Origin: Chrysemys picta bellii
Lineage: Eukaryota > Chordata > Testudines > Emydidae
Assembly: GCF_011386835.1 (NCBI RefSeq)
Contig: NC_088800.1
Location: 80,726,981 to 80,790,980, forward strand
Direction of reading: 5' to 3'
Length of the DNA: 64,000 nt
Every line of letters starts with the position of its first letter. Position 1 is the first letter of the stretch. Shown one piece after another: positions 12,901 through 24,900 of the stretch. Position numbers and translations under genes: made by a program. The notes beneath the pieces were generated by a model. That model did no database searches. It saw only the letters and a list, made by a program, of their open reading frames with translations, and had not been told where the DNA came from.

Positions 12901-15900
12901 CTGACAATGAGACTGCTGATCTTGTGGAGAAGCTTCTTAAGTAGCTTCTTGTTAGATGCCGCTTTTGAACGTGCGCACACACTTTAAGTGTGCAACAACC
13001 CCTACAGTTTTCTCCTCTCTCGTTCCCCAGGCAGCTGATTTGGATGGAGAAATTGATTTGTCTACATGCTATGACGTCACGGAATATCCAGTTCAGCGAA
13101 ACTATGGCTTCCAGATCCATGTAAGAAGGCTTTGGGGAACGGGAACATTGCTGCTGTGGGGAGCAGTTGGAGTGAGGGTGGCAGATGTTTCCTTATCCCA
13201 ACAGACTCAGTGGTCCATCTCCAGCAGTCACTAATGCTGGATGGGTCAGAGGCAGATGAAACCACTCTTATAACACACCTCACTGTGGATACTATCCTAT
13301 GGGAAGGGAAGTGTCTTCCTGACTCCCTCAGGTGGTGACCAGCTTGTGCCCTGAAGCATGTGATTGGCTAGTCATTGGTTCATGTTTTGATCAATAGTTG
13401 CTGGTAAGAAATGGGAGCGGGAGAAAGGAGTGGATTTGACGGTTCTCTCTCTCAAATACTCAATGAAAACCTTCTTAAGGACTTGAGTGATAGACATCTG
13501 TCAAACTCAGGGCTTGTCTACATGGTACCGCACTATGACCTAGCTTTCTAGAGTCTCTGCACTGAGGGATGAAGAGTGGGGCTGGGGAGTGAGTCCTGGC
13601 AACCCCTTGAAGGGAAGGGAAGTGCTGCCCACTAGAATCAGCCATGTTGACTTGCTCCTCCTCTTTGCCTAGACTAAAGAAGGGGAATTCACCCTCTCAG
13701 CCATGACCTCTGGGATTAGACGAAACTGGATCCAGACGATCATGAAGCACGTTCGCCCCACCGCCGCTCCAGATGTGACCAGGTAAAGAACTAGGAAAAG
13801 AACGATGCCCATCTTACCCATCCCCCTCTATCCTCTCACTTGCTGTGCAGAAATACCCACCCCTTTCTGACTCTGTTTCTGGTCCCTCCCACTCAGTGTT
13901 GTCGCTACTCCCATTCTCTGGGCTTAGGCTGGATACCCTTTGCTCTCCTGCTGTTTTCGCAATCAGCACAAGGCGCATAGAGCCAAAATTCCTCCTGTTT
14001 TGCACACCGATGTGCAACCATCTGCAGAAGGGAGCGTTCCTCCAGCTTGCATCTGCTAATGGTCATTTGCACACCCACCTGCCTGACCTAGAGGCACGCA
14101 CCTGTATTCATGGTCACTCTTCGATGTGTGTGCAAGCCCTGGTTTGGGGTTGGTTATATTGGGTTTCCCCTTTCCTCTCTTCAGCAAGATCAACCTGTCA
14201 CCTCAGCAAATGCCTGTTTTGAAATTAAAAGCTGAATTTGCTTGAACCCCATTTTAGTCTGTTCTCCGTGAGAAGCATTTCTTCTCCTCTGACCTTCTAC
14301 ATAACTTCTTCCCCTTCACGTAAGACATGGGGTGGCCTTAGTCCAATTGGAAAGCCTTCAGTACAAGAGGAAGGCACCCACAAATTTCATATAGTACCTG
14401 CTATCAGACCTTGCTGCTGTGGGCAGAGTGGGCTTTACTTTCTCTCAGCTAAAAATTATCGTAGTTTGGCACTGCATCAAGCCACACACATCCTGATCCC
14501 TGGGTTCCTGGCTGTCTGTTGTGTAGTGAATGACGATGCACCCACACGTTTAGCCCCTTTTCTCTTATCCATACTCAACTGGCAGCCACTGAATTTGTGC
14601 CTGATTTCCCCCAGCATCAGTGGAAGAGTTCTCTCCACCCAGTGCTGTCTATGCAGAGATGTTCCGTGATCTCTTTCCCCCCTCCCACTCAAATACCCCC
14701 CCTTACCCCTGACAGAGCTGGCTGGTGGATCTCTCATGGCTCTCTGGGAGTCCTCCTCTTTCCTCACTCCTGCATATGTTTGATTTCCATGCATTCCCAG
14801 GAAAAACTTCTCTTTGAAACTATCGGTGCTGAAGCCCAGGTTGGAAAACTGTGTTCTCTCCTGTATTAACGTTCTGTGGTTTGTATCACTTGTGAGTCAC
14901 TGCATGCTCCCCGTTTTCTGCACTCCAGATAGAAAGTCCTGAAATTTTCATTTCTTTTTAAAATTAAAATGAGAAAGAAGAGAAGAAGCAACCTGGTCTT
15001 GATACTTGATTTCCCCACAATGGTATCTTCCGATGTGCATAGTTACGAAGACGGACAAGACCAAGTAAATTAGAGGAGACCGTTAAACCTCTAAGGATTT
15101 GTGTAAATTCCTGTTTCGTCAAGTTAGCAAAAATAAATCTTGGTCAATTGCAATAGTTTTAATTTAGCTTATTTCAGAATTTTTGTGTAATGAGTGAATG
15201 TGGTCAGTGATGTGGATTAGAACTATTTGAGCATATCTCCCCATAACTAAGCTGGAACTACTGAATGTAGAGAAAACCATTGTCCTGTAAATATGATCCC
15301 AGTAGTGCACTTATCCTCGTGTATTTGTCAATGCGCTGGGTGCACCAGCCCATCTTGGGGAACGTTGTTAACGTATGCACGTTCTGAAATGGCTGGTAGA
15401 CAGGAGTTCTGTGAGGCTGAGAGCCAGAGCACAGGAGGCTTGCAGGGCTAAGGGCTTGCAAGTGCTTTACCCTGCAGTGCTAGTAGTGATGATCTATATC
15501 CCACTTCGGGTGTCAAGGGGTCAGAGCAGTTTAGTCTTCATGGTCAGTTCAGCATATGACAAATCTGCTGAAATTGCCCCCAAGGTGACCATCTGTGATG
15601 GTGGTTCAGCATCTCTCCACTAGGAGCTGGATTGATACCCCAAACTCACTTTAATCCCCTTTTAACATCTGTTTATTTGCCCTGTGTTATGTCTCCAGAA
15701 ATCCATTAAGTCAAATATACGTGTTTTAAACTACAGTATTATTAATATTTGCATTGTGGTAGCACCTATGCGCCTCAGTCATGGGCCAGGACCCCATTGT
15801 GCTGGGACCTGTATAAAACCAGAACAAAAAGATGGTCCCTGCACCAAAGAGCTCATAGTCTAACTGCAAAAGCTTTAGTTGGGTCAGAATAATCACCACC

Positions 15901-18900
15901 AGCAAAATAAAATAACGATGCATGTGCTAAGCACAGCAAGTGGGTCCTTTACCTGCTAATTCCATCCACCTCCTACTTGGGCTCAGGCTCCAAGCCACCT
16001 CTAGCTGCAGTTGCCTGCCAATTTCATACCATTTTTGAACTCTACCACACGGTGTTCCTGACCTAAAAGGAGCAGTGATTAGACATTCCCCACAGCTATT
16101 AAAAAGCTCCCTCCACCCCACCTCCTGGCCAGTGTTTGCCTTTCCAGGGCAAATGCAGGCTGAGGTAACTCATTTGAGCAGAAGGAGAAAAATGGGTTGG
16201 AGGTGGGAAATAGTCGAGCATTATTAATGGCAATGTGTGGGCTGCTGGGCACTTCCAAGACTTCCGTTTTATCTCCTAGATCAGTGCCACTGCATCCTCC
16301 TCAGTTCGTTTCTAAATGCTATTCATATGCCGTGACCTGTAATCCGTGCCCCTCTGGAATGTGCAGAGGGGAAGTAAGCCGGTAACAGATATGACAACAG
16401 GGCATTCTCGAGTCGTTTTGAGAAGTCTGGAGTCAGAGCTGTATCATTTCAGTCTTCTGACAGTGGCTGGTAGTCCAGGGATTCTCTTTGTTCCCAACCC
16501 CCGTTCTGTTTTAAGACAATGTCTCTTTACTGTTAACTTGTGTAAAATGCTGTTTTACCAATTAACCAGATTGACTTGCTGCCTGTACGTTTGCTTTGGA
16601 AACATCTAGCATCCCTTTAGGGCTTCAGGCATGAGGGTCAAAAGTAGCTCTGAACTCAAATAGTGCAGTTTCATCATGGTGCAGTATGGAAGTTTCTTTT
16701 GTTAGCTGCGGTGGGCAGAGCTGAAGAGCATCTTTCCGGCCTGGTTTTCAAAGATAAACCTGAAACTGCAAGAGTTTCTTAAAACTAAGCCCATCTGAGC
16801 CTGTAGTTTGTGGGTGAAAGTGCATCGGAAGATACTAGCATAGGAACCATGCAGAGTCATTCCCTTATGTTGCATTCTTTGGACATGTGCACATATGGGT
16901 TTTGGTGGGGCACCGGTGGGGAGGAACCTTTTTGTTGTAAATACTCCAAGGAAATCCTCTGCTGTTACGCCCACTGTAAATGCTAGTAGTCTTCATGAAT
17001 GTAGCTCCAGTGTTAAGGTACTGGGGAGGGATAGCTCAGTGGTTTGAGCATTGGCCTGCTAAACCCAGGGTTGTGAGTTCAATCCTTGAGGGGGCCACTT
17101 AGGGATCTGGGGCAAAATCAGTATTTGGTCCTGCTAGTGAAGGCAGGGGGCTGGAGTCAATGACCTTTCAAGGTCCCTTCCAGTTCTAGGAGATGGGATA
17201 TCACCACTAATTTAAATTTAAAATTTTACCGCGTTAATTTTAGTTGGCTGCAGTGAACGCCCCATACAAGGGCTTTATGGCTCTCTTCACTGCACCCTCG
17301 CAGAAAGCTAAGATGCTTGACACATCAAAGCTTGCTGAACACAAATGTACTTAGCTAAGCTAAGTACAAATGTGGGGGTACTGTCCCTTTGAGGAGCAAG
17401 ATCAGGGCAGAGGTAGGAAGGCCTAGTCAAGCTGAAGGTGAATTCAACAGCACGGGTGGAGTTACTGGGAAATGGCACCACTTGGGGCTCTGTTTCCAGC
17501 AGGGTTTGAGTGAATGTCTCCCAGACCCTCCGGGCCAGAATTATTCTGTGGGAATCACATTCCATGGAGTTGGCTTATTGACATTTTATTTGTTTTAATT
17601 CTAATCTGCATGTACAAGGCTGGCATGCCTGCATTTCTATTGAATAATCCAGGACTTTATTATAGGTTGTCTTTAGAAGCTTGGACATACATTTCCTTTC
17701 CCTACTAACTTTACCCTTTCCTGCTTGACAAGTATACATCTTCCCCCATCCCACTCCCCTCTAACTCAGCACTAGAGGGCCATTGCTTCCTTTGATTTAT
17801 TTTCTTGTTTGAGCATTCGGCATCATCAGTGACATTTGCAGTAGCGTGCACAGCGCTTGTGCTGCTGCTGACCCAGCGGGGGAAGCATAAGAGCACATGG
17901 TCTCCAAGTCCAGGACTACAGTGTTGGTCACAATTCCAGGGGCCTGTGTTTTCAGTACAGAGAGTGGCATGGAGAAGTTCCTGGGTGAGCCTTTGCCAAG
18001 CTCGGAAAAAACGTAAAGGTGTTACCAAACCCCTCCCAGATGGTCATGTGCTTCCCTGTGCTTCCTCTTCCGTCACTGCTGAACCTCAGCCTCCTTCTCC
18101 GTGCCTTTTTGAAGCTACATCCCAGAATCACTGTGGTAGTGACCAGTTGCAATATTGCAACGAACACATGACTGTGGCCTCATTAAATGAATTGGGCGGA
18201 AGGATCATGATGGTTAGAAAGAGGGCTTCACGGGGCGATGGGGTGAGGACTGGATGGCTCAGAAGGGATGTACTGTTCAAAGCCTACCCATGGTGTTAAT
18301 GATTATAAAGTTAGCACTTGAGGGCTGCTGGTTGGCCTCAGCCCTGTTCCTAGTGGACAAGTGCCCACATCCCAGTACTGCCGTAGACCCCTTTGTTGGT
18401 GGTCTCAGCAGAGAAGGCCAAGTCCTGAGAGAACTCCTCTCGTTGCTAGCAGGGTGCATTTGAAGGAGGAGTGGGCCTCCCAAGCCAACGCTGAGGCACA
18501 GTGGCGAGGGGACAGTGTGGGGAAGTTTGCACTGCTACCTATGCTGCCCCGCTCTGTTGATAAGCTAAAGGGCTTTGCGTCCTTGGGCTGCCAGCTGGCA
18601 CCTTCCATCAGCACTAAATTCATACACAGAGTTTGAGGGGAAAGGAGAGCAGTAGCTCCTGGCCGAAGTCGCGATACCATGAGGAGCTTCAATGATGGTG
18701 GGAGAGGGATGCCCAGGAACACACATGGCATTTCAATGGGCTTTGATCCTGTCTCTGTGACAGTGGCTCTTTGGGCACAAGTGTGATCGTGGGCTGCATC
18801 TCTGTAGTGGACTGAGGGATGTTTTCTTTCCTCCTCTGTCCTAACAGCTCCTTGCCAGAAGAGAAAAGCAAAACCAGCTCTTCCTTTGAGACCTGTCCAA

Positions 18901-21900
18901 AGCCAAGTGAGAAGCAGGACTCGGACCAAGCTGAGATGGATCCTGAGCAGAAGCGGAGCCGTGCCCGGGAGCGCAGGCGAGAGGGGCGCTCCAAAACCTT
19001 TGACTGGGCTGAGTTCCGCCCCATTCAGCAAGCCTTGGCGCAGGAGAGAGCCACTGCTGCAGAGCCCTCGAAGAGCAGCTCTACGGCCTTCCCCAGGGAA
19101 CCCAGCGCTCCGGACGCAGACCCCGGGGAGCTGGAACGGGAGCGTGCTCGGCGGAGAGAGGAGAGGCGCAAGCGCTTTGAGATGATCGATGCTGTTGATG
19201 GGGCAGGCCCAGAGGACGTGTTGAGGATGGAGGTGGACAGGATCCCAGGCCTGCCCGTCACAGGGGAGGTGAAGCCACAGAACGTTCATGTGGAGATCGA
19301 GCAGCGATGGCACCAGGTGGAGACGACCCCTCTACGGGAGGAGAAGCAAATCCCCATCATGCCCCTGCACGTGGCCCAACCGGACGACAGAGACGACGGG
19401 ATCCACAAGCAGCAGCTAACCTCACTGCTGGAGAAGGAGGTAAAATGAGAGGAGTAGGGAGCAAGCCAGGGCTTTGGCTCCAAGGGGCTCCTTGAGCTGC
19501 CGTAGCCTGTGTGGTAATGGGCCTTCCTGTTACACCAGAGTGGGTCATAGCTGGACGGTTCAGTCACTGGGTGAATTTATTGCTGCATTAAGAGCAACGG
19601 GGATAAGTGGACACTATAGGGCCCCTTTGGGGAAATACAGGGACCAGGCCCATGACCCTGGCATTTCCCATTCTCTTCCGGTTTGATTGTCTTTTTGTTG
19701 TGTCTACATCTCCTGGAAGGACAGTTATTGCAATGGGGATCTTTTGGCATCTTTTTCTAGTCAAGCCAGACCAGAGGCTGTAGTGGTTGTTTATTAACAA
19801 GCCTTCCACTGTGACCTGAGCAGGTCAAGTATATTAATGCTGTCTGAAATCAGGCTTCAACTTCTGAACCTGTAATTGTGAGTGTGATTTTGTGTGTGCA
19901 TGTGCACACAACAGCTCAGCCAACCTGCACACCTTGTAAGTGTACAAAGTTGGTTCTGCTTATTTGTCATGGACAATGAGCAATCTCGTGTTGTTGGAAA
20001 CTAAAAAGAAAGAGCTGGGAAAGGAGCATAAATGAGCTGGGAAAGGAGCTACCCCGGAAGCTCAACTCACTTGGAAGAGGCTCAAGTCTGGCATAACATG
20101 GGTTAGTTGCTGCAGGTCAGAATTAAGGTGCATTAGCAGAGCTGTCAGAAATGAGCTGTGGTCGGGGGAAGGAGAGCTCACCTGGATTATGCCTGGCTCC
20201 AGCCAGTGCTGTTAATCCCTCATTTCAGTGAGCTTCACAAATTAAACAAATGCACAACGTTGGGGTTTTCTGTGTTTGGTTTGAGCGAGTGGGGTGTTGT
20301 CAAATGAAATAAAGCCCCAATCTCAGCAGGAAGAGAGGAGTTCGCTCCATGCTAAGTGCCTTTGAACCTCTTCCTCCCGTGCTTCCTCAACCAACCCTTT
20401 GGGTTCTGTCTTTGTCCATTTCCAACAGTTGGAGCAGAGCCAGAAGGAGGCATCAGACCTCCTCGAGCAGAACCGGGTCCTGCAGGGCCAACTGAAGGTG
20501 GCACTGGGCCGGGAGCAGAGTGCCAGGGAAGGCTACGTGTTGCAGGTAGGAGAGTGAGAGAGAGAAATCTCCATCGTTCGCTGCACCTGCAAATGAACTT
20601 GTTGGGCTTCAGTCCAGGGTGCTCATGAGTGCGTCCAGCGTGGAGCAGAAATGTGCAAAATCTATTGTGCCCCAAGAGACTTTGGCCTCTCTTAAAAGCT
20701 GCCATCGTCCTTTCCCGGCTTCATAAAGAGCATTTCTTTAATAATTCCTTTTCTGTTCCAATGGTCTGGGTTCTGGTGGAGAGGAACTCATCCCCCTAGG
20801 GCACCCATATCTGTGTAGAGACAGAAGATATGATGGCCAGCAAGGTTTCACTAAAGGAAAATGAGCCCCAGATGCATAGTGGAAACAACCCTGACAAAGT
20901 TCACTCTGTCAGTGTCATGCGTGCGCGCACCCCCGTCTCCTGTTCTGTGCATTCAGGGCTGTGAATTCTGCTCTGGCCACAAAGCCTTTCTTATGGACCG
21001 CTGTAGTGGCTTTTGGCTGTATTAAAGGCTGGTGGCTCTGAACCAGGCCTGGAATTGTGTTTTGGAGTGGTTAGGAAAGGAGAGAGGAGCAGCTACCCTC
21101 TTCCTCCCCACTCTCTTATAGGCTCTTAGATACAGCCAAAGAAGTCTCCAGCCGTGCCTCAAAAGGAGGGGCAAAGCTTATGGAGCTGTAGCAGGCTGGC
21201 TCAGCAAGAATTCATTCTTTTTCTGTGATCTAGGTAGAATTTTACCTGCTGACTTTTACCTGCTGTGGAACAAGGTGGCTAGTGGCTGTGCTCTATGTTG
21301 CCACATGGTGGGGGCGGGAGGGGCGGAGGGGCTGGGTTTGGCATCCAAGGCTGTGCCCACTTCCTGGGCTGGAAGCACTGGGGAGGTAGCATGCTTCGCC
21401 CAAGGGAGGCAAGAAGCACCATGTGCGCTCAGTCAGTCACCCCTCTGGAGAAGGAGGATTGATCTGTTAGTATTTGTATTGTGGGAAGGCTGAGAGGTCC
21501 CAGTCCGGATCAAGGGCCCATGCTGTATGAACATATAGGAAGATACAGTCCCTGCCCCAGGAGCTTACAATCCAAGCTGCACGGAGCCTCCTGTGCCGTG
21601 TTTGTTCAGAAGGATGGAGTCGCAGCCTGGATCTCTGGGGAGGGAGGAATTCCCTAGGTTCTGAAAGGAGAGCGGAGATCCTTCCAGGAGGAAAACTAAA
21701 TGGGGCTAGCAAAGTAGCCAGATGTGCTGCAGAGGAAGCACCCTAAGCTTCCAAGAGAGAAGAGCTTCTTTTAACATGCTGCTGCCAGTTCTCTGCCAGA
21801 CTTGGGAGCTCTACCTAGCCCCCTTAAATTGGAAGAATAGCTGGCAAGAAAAAGGGCTTGTGAGGGTGGAGAGGGATAAAGGTCTTGGATGGGCCGACCC

Positions 21901-24900
21901 ATGGGGAGGGGAGAAGAAAGCTAGACAATTCCTGTGTTTATTAGCAAATTCCCAAATGTTCATTGGACTTGCCACTTCACGATCTGCAGCTGTAGCTTCC
22001 TGTTCTTAGGCTGTGTTTGATCTTCTGTTATGGCAGCAACTCATGTTGGCTACAGGCTCTGGGCAGGATCCCACATTTCCACAACAACAGACCAACTGCG
22101 GCTTCCCTAGAGCGAAGGCATCCTACCTCCCTTAAACTGAAGCCTAGCAAATCGTAGACCAGCACAAAATTGACTACCAAAACCTACTCCACCACGCTCG
22201 ACATTCTGAGTTGGCCTTAGTGCCTTTGAAGTTAGGAATAAGAGCGAGAATCAAAGTCCCTAGTAGGTGGGCACAAATCCGCTCTAACACCATACCAACC
22301 AACCCACTTTTTCATCTAAAACTAAACTGAATCTTGTTGAGAGTCTGAGAATACCTTTCCTCCCCCTCCCCGCCTTTGATGGCTGCCTTTGCATTTTCTA
22401 ATTCCGGTAGGAAGCGACAGAGCCAAAATTCCATGTGAGAATTGAGTATTTCTAGTCCAGCAAGAAACCATTAGTATCTGAGAGAGGGATCCTGTTCCCT
22501 GTTAACCATCGGAACAATTTATCAAGGGTCGTGGTAGGTGCTCCATCACTGGCAATTTTAAAATCAAGATTGGATGTTTTTCTTAAAGTTATGCTCTGGA
22601 ATTATATTAGAGACGTTCTCCGGCCTGTGATGTACAGGAGGTCAGATGAAATGATTGCATATAGTCCCTTCTGGCCTTGGAATTTATGAATCTCGGAGCG
22701 TTCCAGCGCTACTCTGCAGACCCAGAAAGTCTGCATAAACTTTAGGGTACTTACCTGAACGGAGCTTCTGAATGTTTTAAGGTCTTGCCCACCCCCAGTC
22801 CTTATCCTTTGACAGATACCTTTCATGGGCATTAATACTGTTGGCTCTAGACTGGCATCAAACACTCTGCACATTTCTTAATAATAACAAAGCGGTTGAA
22901 CAAGAACTGGTACTGACGCATGCACCGTGCACTGAAGCCCTTTTTGAGCTCTTGTAACCCCTCTGACATTTCTTGCTGTTAAGTTTAATCACAACTGAAA
23001 TATCTTGAACCCTTTGAATTCTAACGGGTGGTAAAGCGCTAGCGCTCACTCTTTCTCTTTTAGATACCTGGAATGTCTTCCAGCTCTGGTGAGGGAGGGG
23101 GTCACTTTACTAACCTGTCCTGGGTGGATATTCTTGCATGTTTTTGGTGTTAAGCATGACTTTAATGTAACATAACTGAGTGTCACATCTGTGGGCTTTC
23201 CCTACCAGCGAACAGTACAGCAAGGCAGGCCAAATTCATAGGCTTAACGCTGTGCTTCTCTTGCCTCTTCCTGTTTGTGTATTTCTTTTAAAGATATATA
23301 ATTTCTGTCGACTTATGCATGACTCTCTTTGTGAGTTTTCTCTTTGCATGCTACACTGCTTTGGTTTGAATCTCACAAAGGTTTGTTTTATTTTACATTC
23401 TCATCGTACCTGTTTTTCCCTTTCACTTGTCTTTTTTTACAGGTAGAGAGATTAGGTCCTCCCCACTCTTAAGATGTAGTAATAATATTTTTTAAAAAAG
23501 AGGAGCAGCCAGATGAAGAAGCCTGTTTTAGCTATTATAGACATGACATCACTATGGCAGCCATCTCCTCTTCCTGTGGCTTGGCAGGAAGTGATGTCAT
23601 TTACTTTCAACCTCACTTCCTGTTATTGCTTTTGTTCTGAAGGACTTTGTTACCTGGAATTGTGCACTTTTTGTTTCACAACAAACTAAACAAACCAACA
23701 CACCAAATTGAGCAGCTCCTCTCCCCAACCTGTTCCCTTCCCTCCCTCTCGTCCTCACTCCCTTCCTGTCTCTGTTTTATTTACTAGTGTTTCCTTTTCC
23801 ATTGTTTTGGTTTTGTTTGACTTGCTTCTCATAGACTGTTACCTTAGAGATGTTTCAATGTTACCATCTGTATTTTCTGTTAATCAGAAGCAGCTATTGC
23901 CCCCTTAAAAAAAAAATTGTGCCAAGAACAGAAACCTTCCAAAATGGGAGCATATGGGTAGCAGCCAAAAGAATCCAAGGAGCTTTCCCATGGCCAGACC
24001 TGGCCAGAGGTGTGACACTCAGAACTGGGATCCAAGTGTTACTAATCTAGTATTTAATCAATTTTTTTAAGACCGAGGTGGCAGCCTCACCATCGGGTGC
24101 CTGGCAGAGGCTCCATAAAGTCAATCAAGACCTCCAAAGTGAGCTGGAAGCCCAGTGCCAGCGTCAGGAGCTAATCAATCAGCAGATCCAGTCACTGAAA
24201 CGTAGCTATGGTGAGGCAAAGGATGTGATCCGGCACCATGAAGCCGAGATTCAGAGCCTTCAGGCAAGGCTCAGTAATGCTGCAGCTGAGCTATCCATCA
24301 AAGAGCAAACTCTGGCCAAGCTGAAGAGTGACTTAAAGAGTGAGAAGGAGAAAGCCAAAGAGCAGCTGGAGGAGTGGCAGCACAGCGAGACCACTCTGAG
24401 CTCCCAGTTAAAAGCCAGTGAGCAAAAGCTAAAGAATGCAGAGGCATTGCTGCTGGAAAAGACACAGGAGCTGAGGGATCTTGAAATGCAACAGGCATTG
24501 CAAAGGGACCACCAGAAAGAAGTGCAGCGGCTCCAGGACAGGATTGCAGACCTGAGCAGGCAGCTGAACGCTAGTGAACAGGCTCGGATCCTAATGGAGG
24601 AGAAGTTGCAGAAGAATTATGAGGCTTTGTTGGAAAGCTGTGAGAAGGAAAAGCAGGTTTTAATACAGAGTCTGAAGGAGGTGGAGGATAAGGCCAGCGA
24701 GTACGAGGATCAGCTTCAAAACAACGAGCAGCAGATGGAAATTCTTCAGAAAGAGAAACTGAACGCAAAATTTGAAGGCAGCGAGATTGTCCACCAGCTA
24801 GAGGAGCAACTGGAGATGAAGGAGGCCAGCATCCAGAAGCTTGCTGAGGACATCAAGGAACTTGAAGGGGAGAGAGATCAGATCAAATGTAGGTTCCAAG

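Larger units (their letters stand above)
13783..18847 (+). other. MPRIP: MPRIP intron with SINEs
   Basis: This 5.1-kb intron contains a MIR-like fragment (15740-15870) and a tRNA-derived SINE (17022-17205). The rest looks like ordinary intron without recognisable exons, and the open frames in it do not resemble known families. Confidence 0.8.
20546..24071 (+). other. MPRIP: MPRIP intron upstream of the giant exon
   Basis: This 3.5-kb intron contains a MIR-like fragment (21468-21575), a sense CR1 3' fragment (22500-22693) and a candidate 25-nt microexon (23064-23088). It ends in a poly-T tract and aag at 24069-24071. Confidence 0.8.

Noticed and set aside
17022..17095. Possible tRNA gene
   Set aside because: A and B boxes are present, but the sequence does not give tRNA stems and continues into a SINE body with a CR1-like tail.
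18405..19313. 302-codon open frame on the minus strand
   Set aside because: It lies antisense to the well-supported MPRIP exon 18848-19439 and has no domain resemblance; it is a shadow of GC-rich coding sequence.
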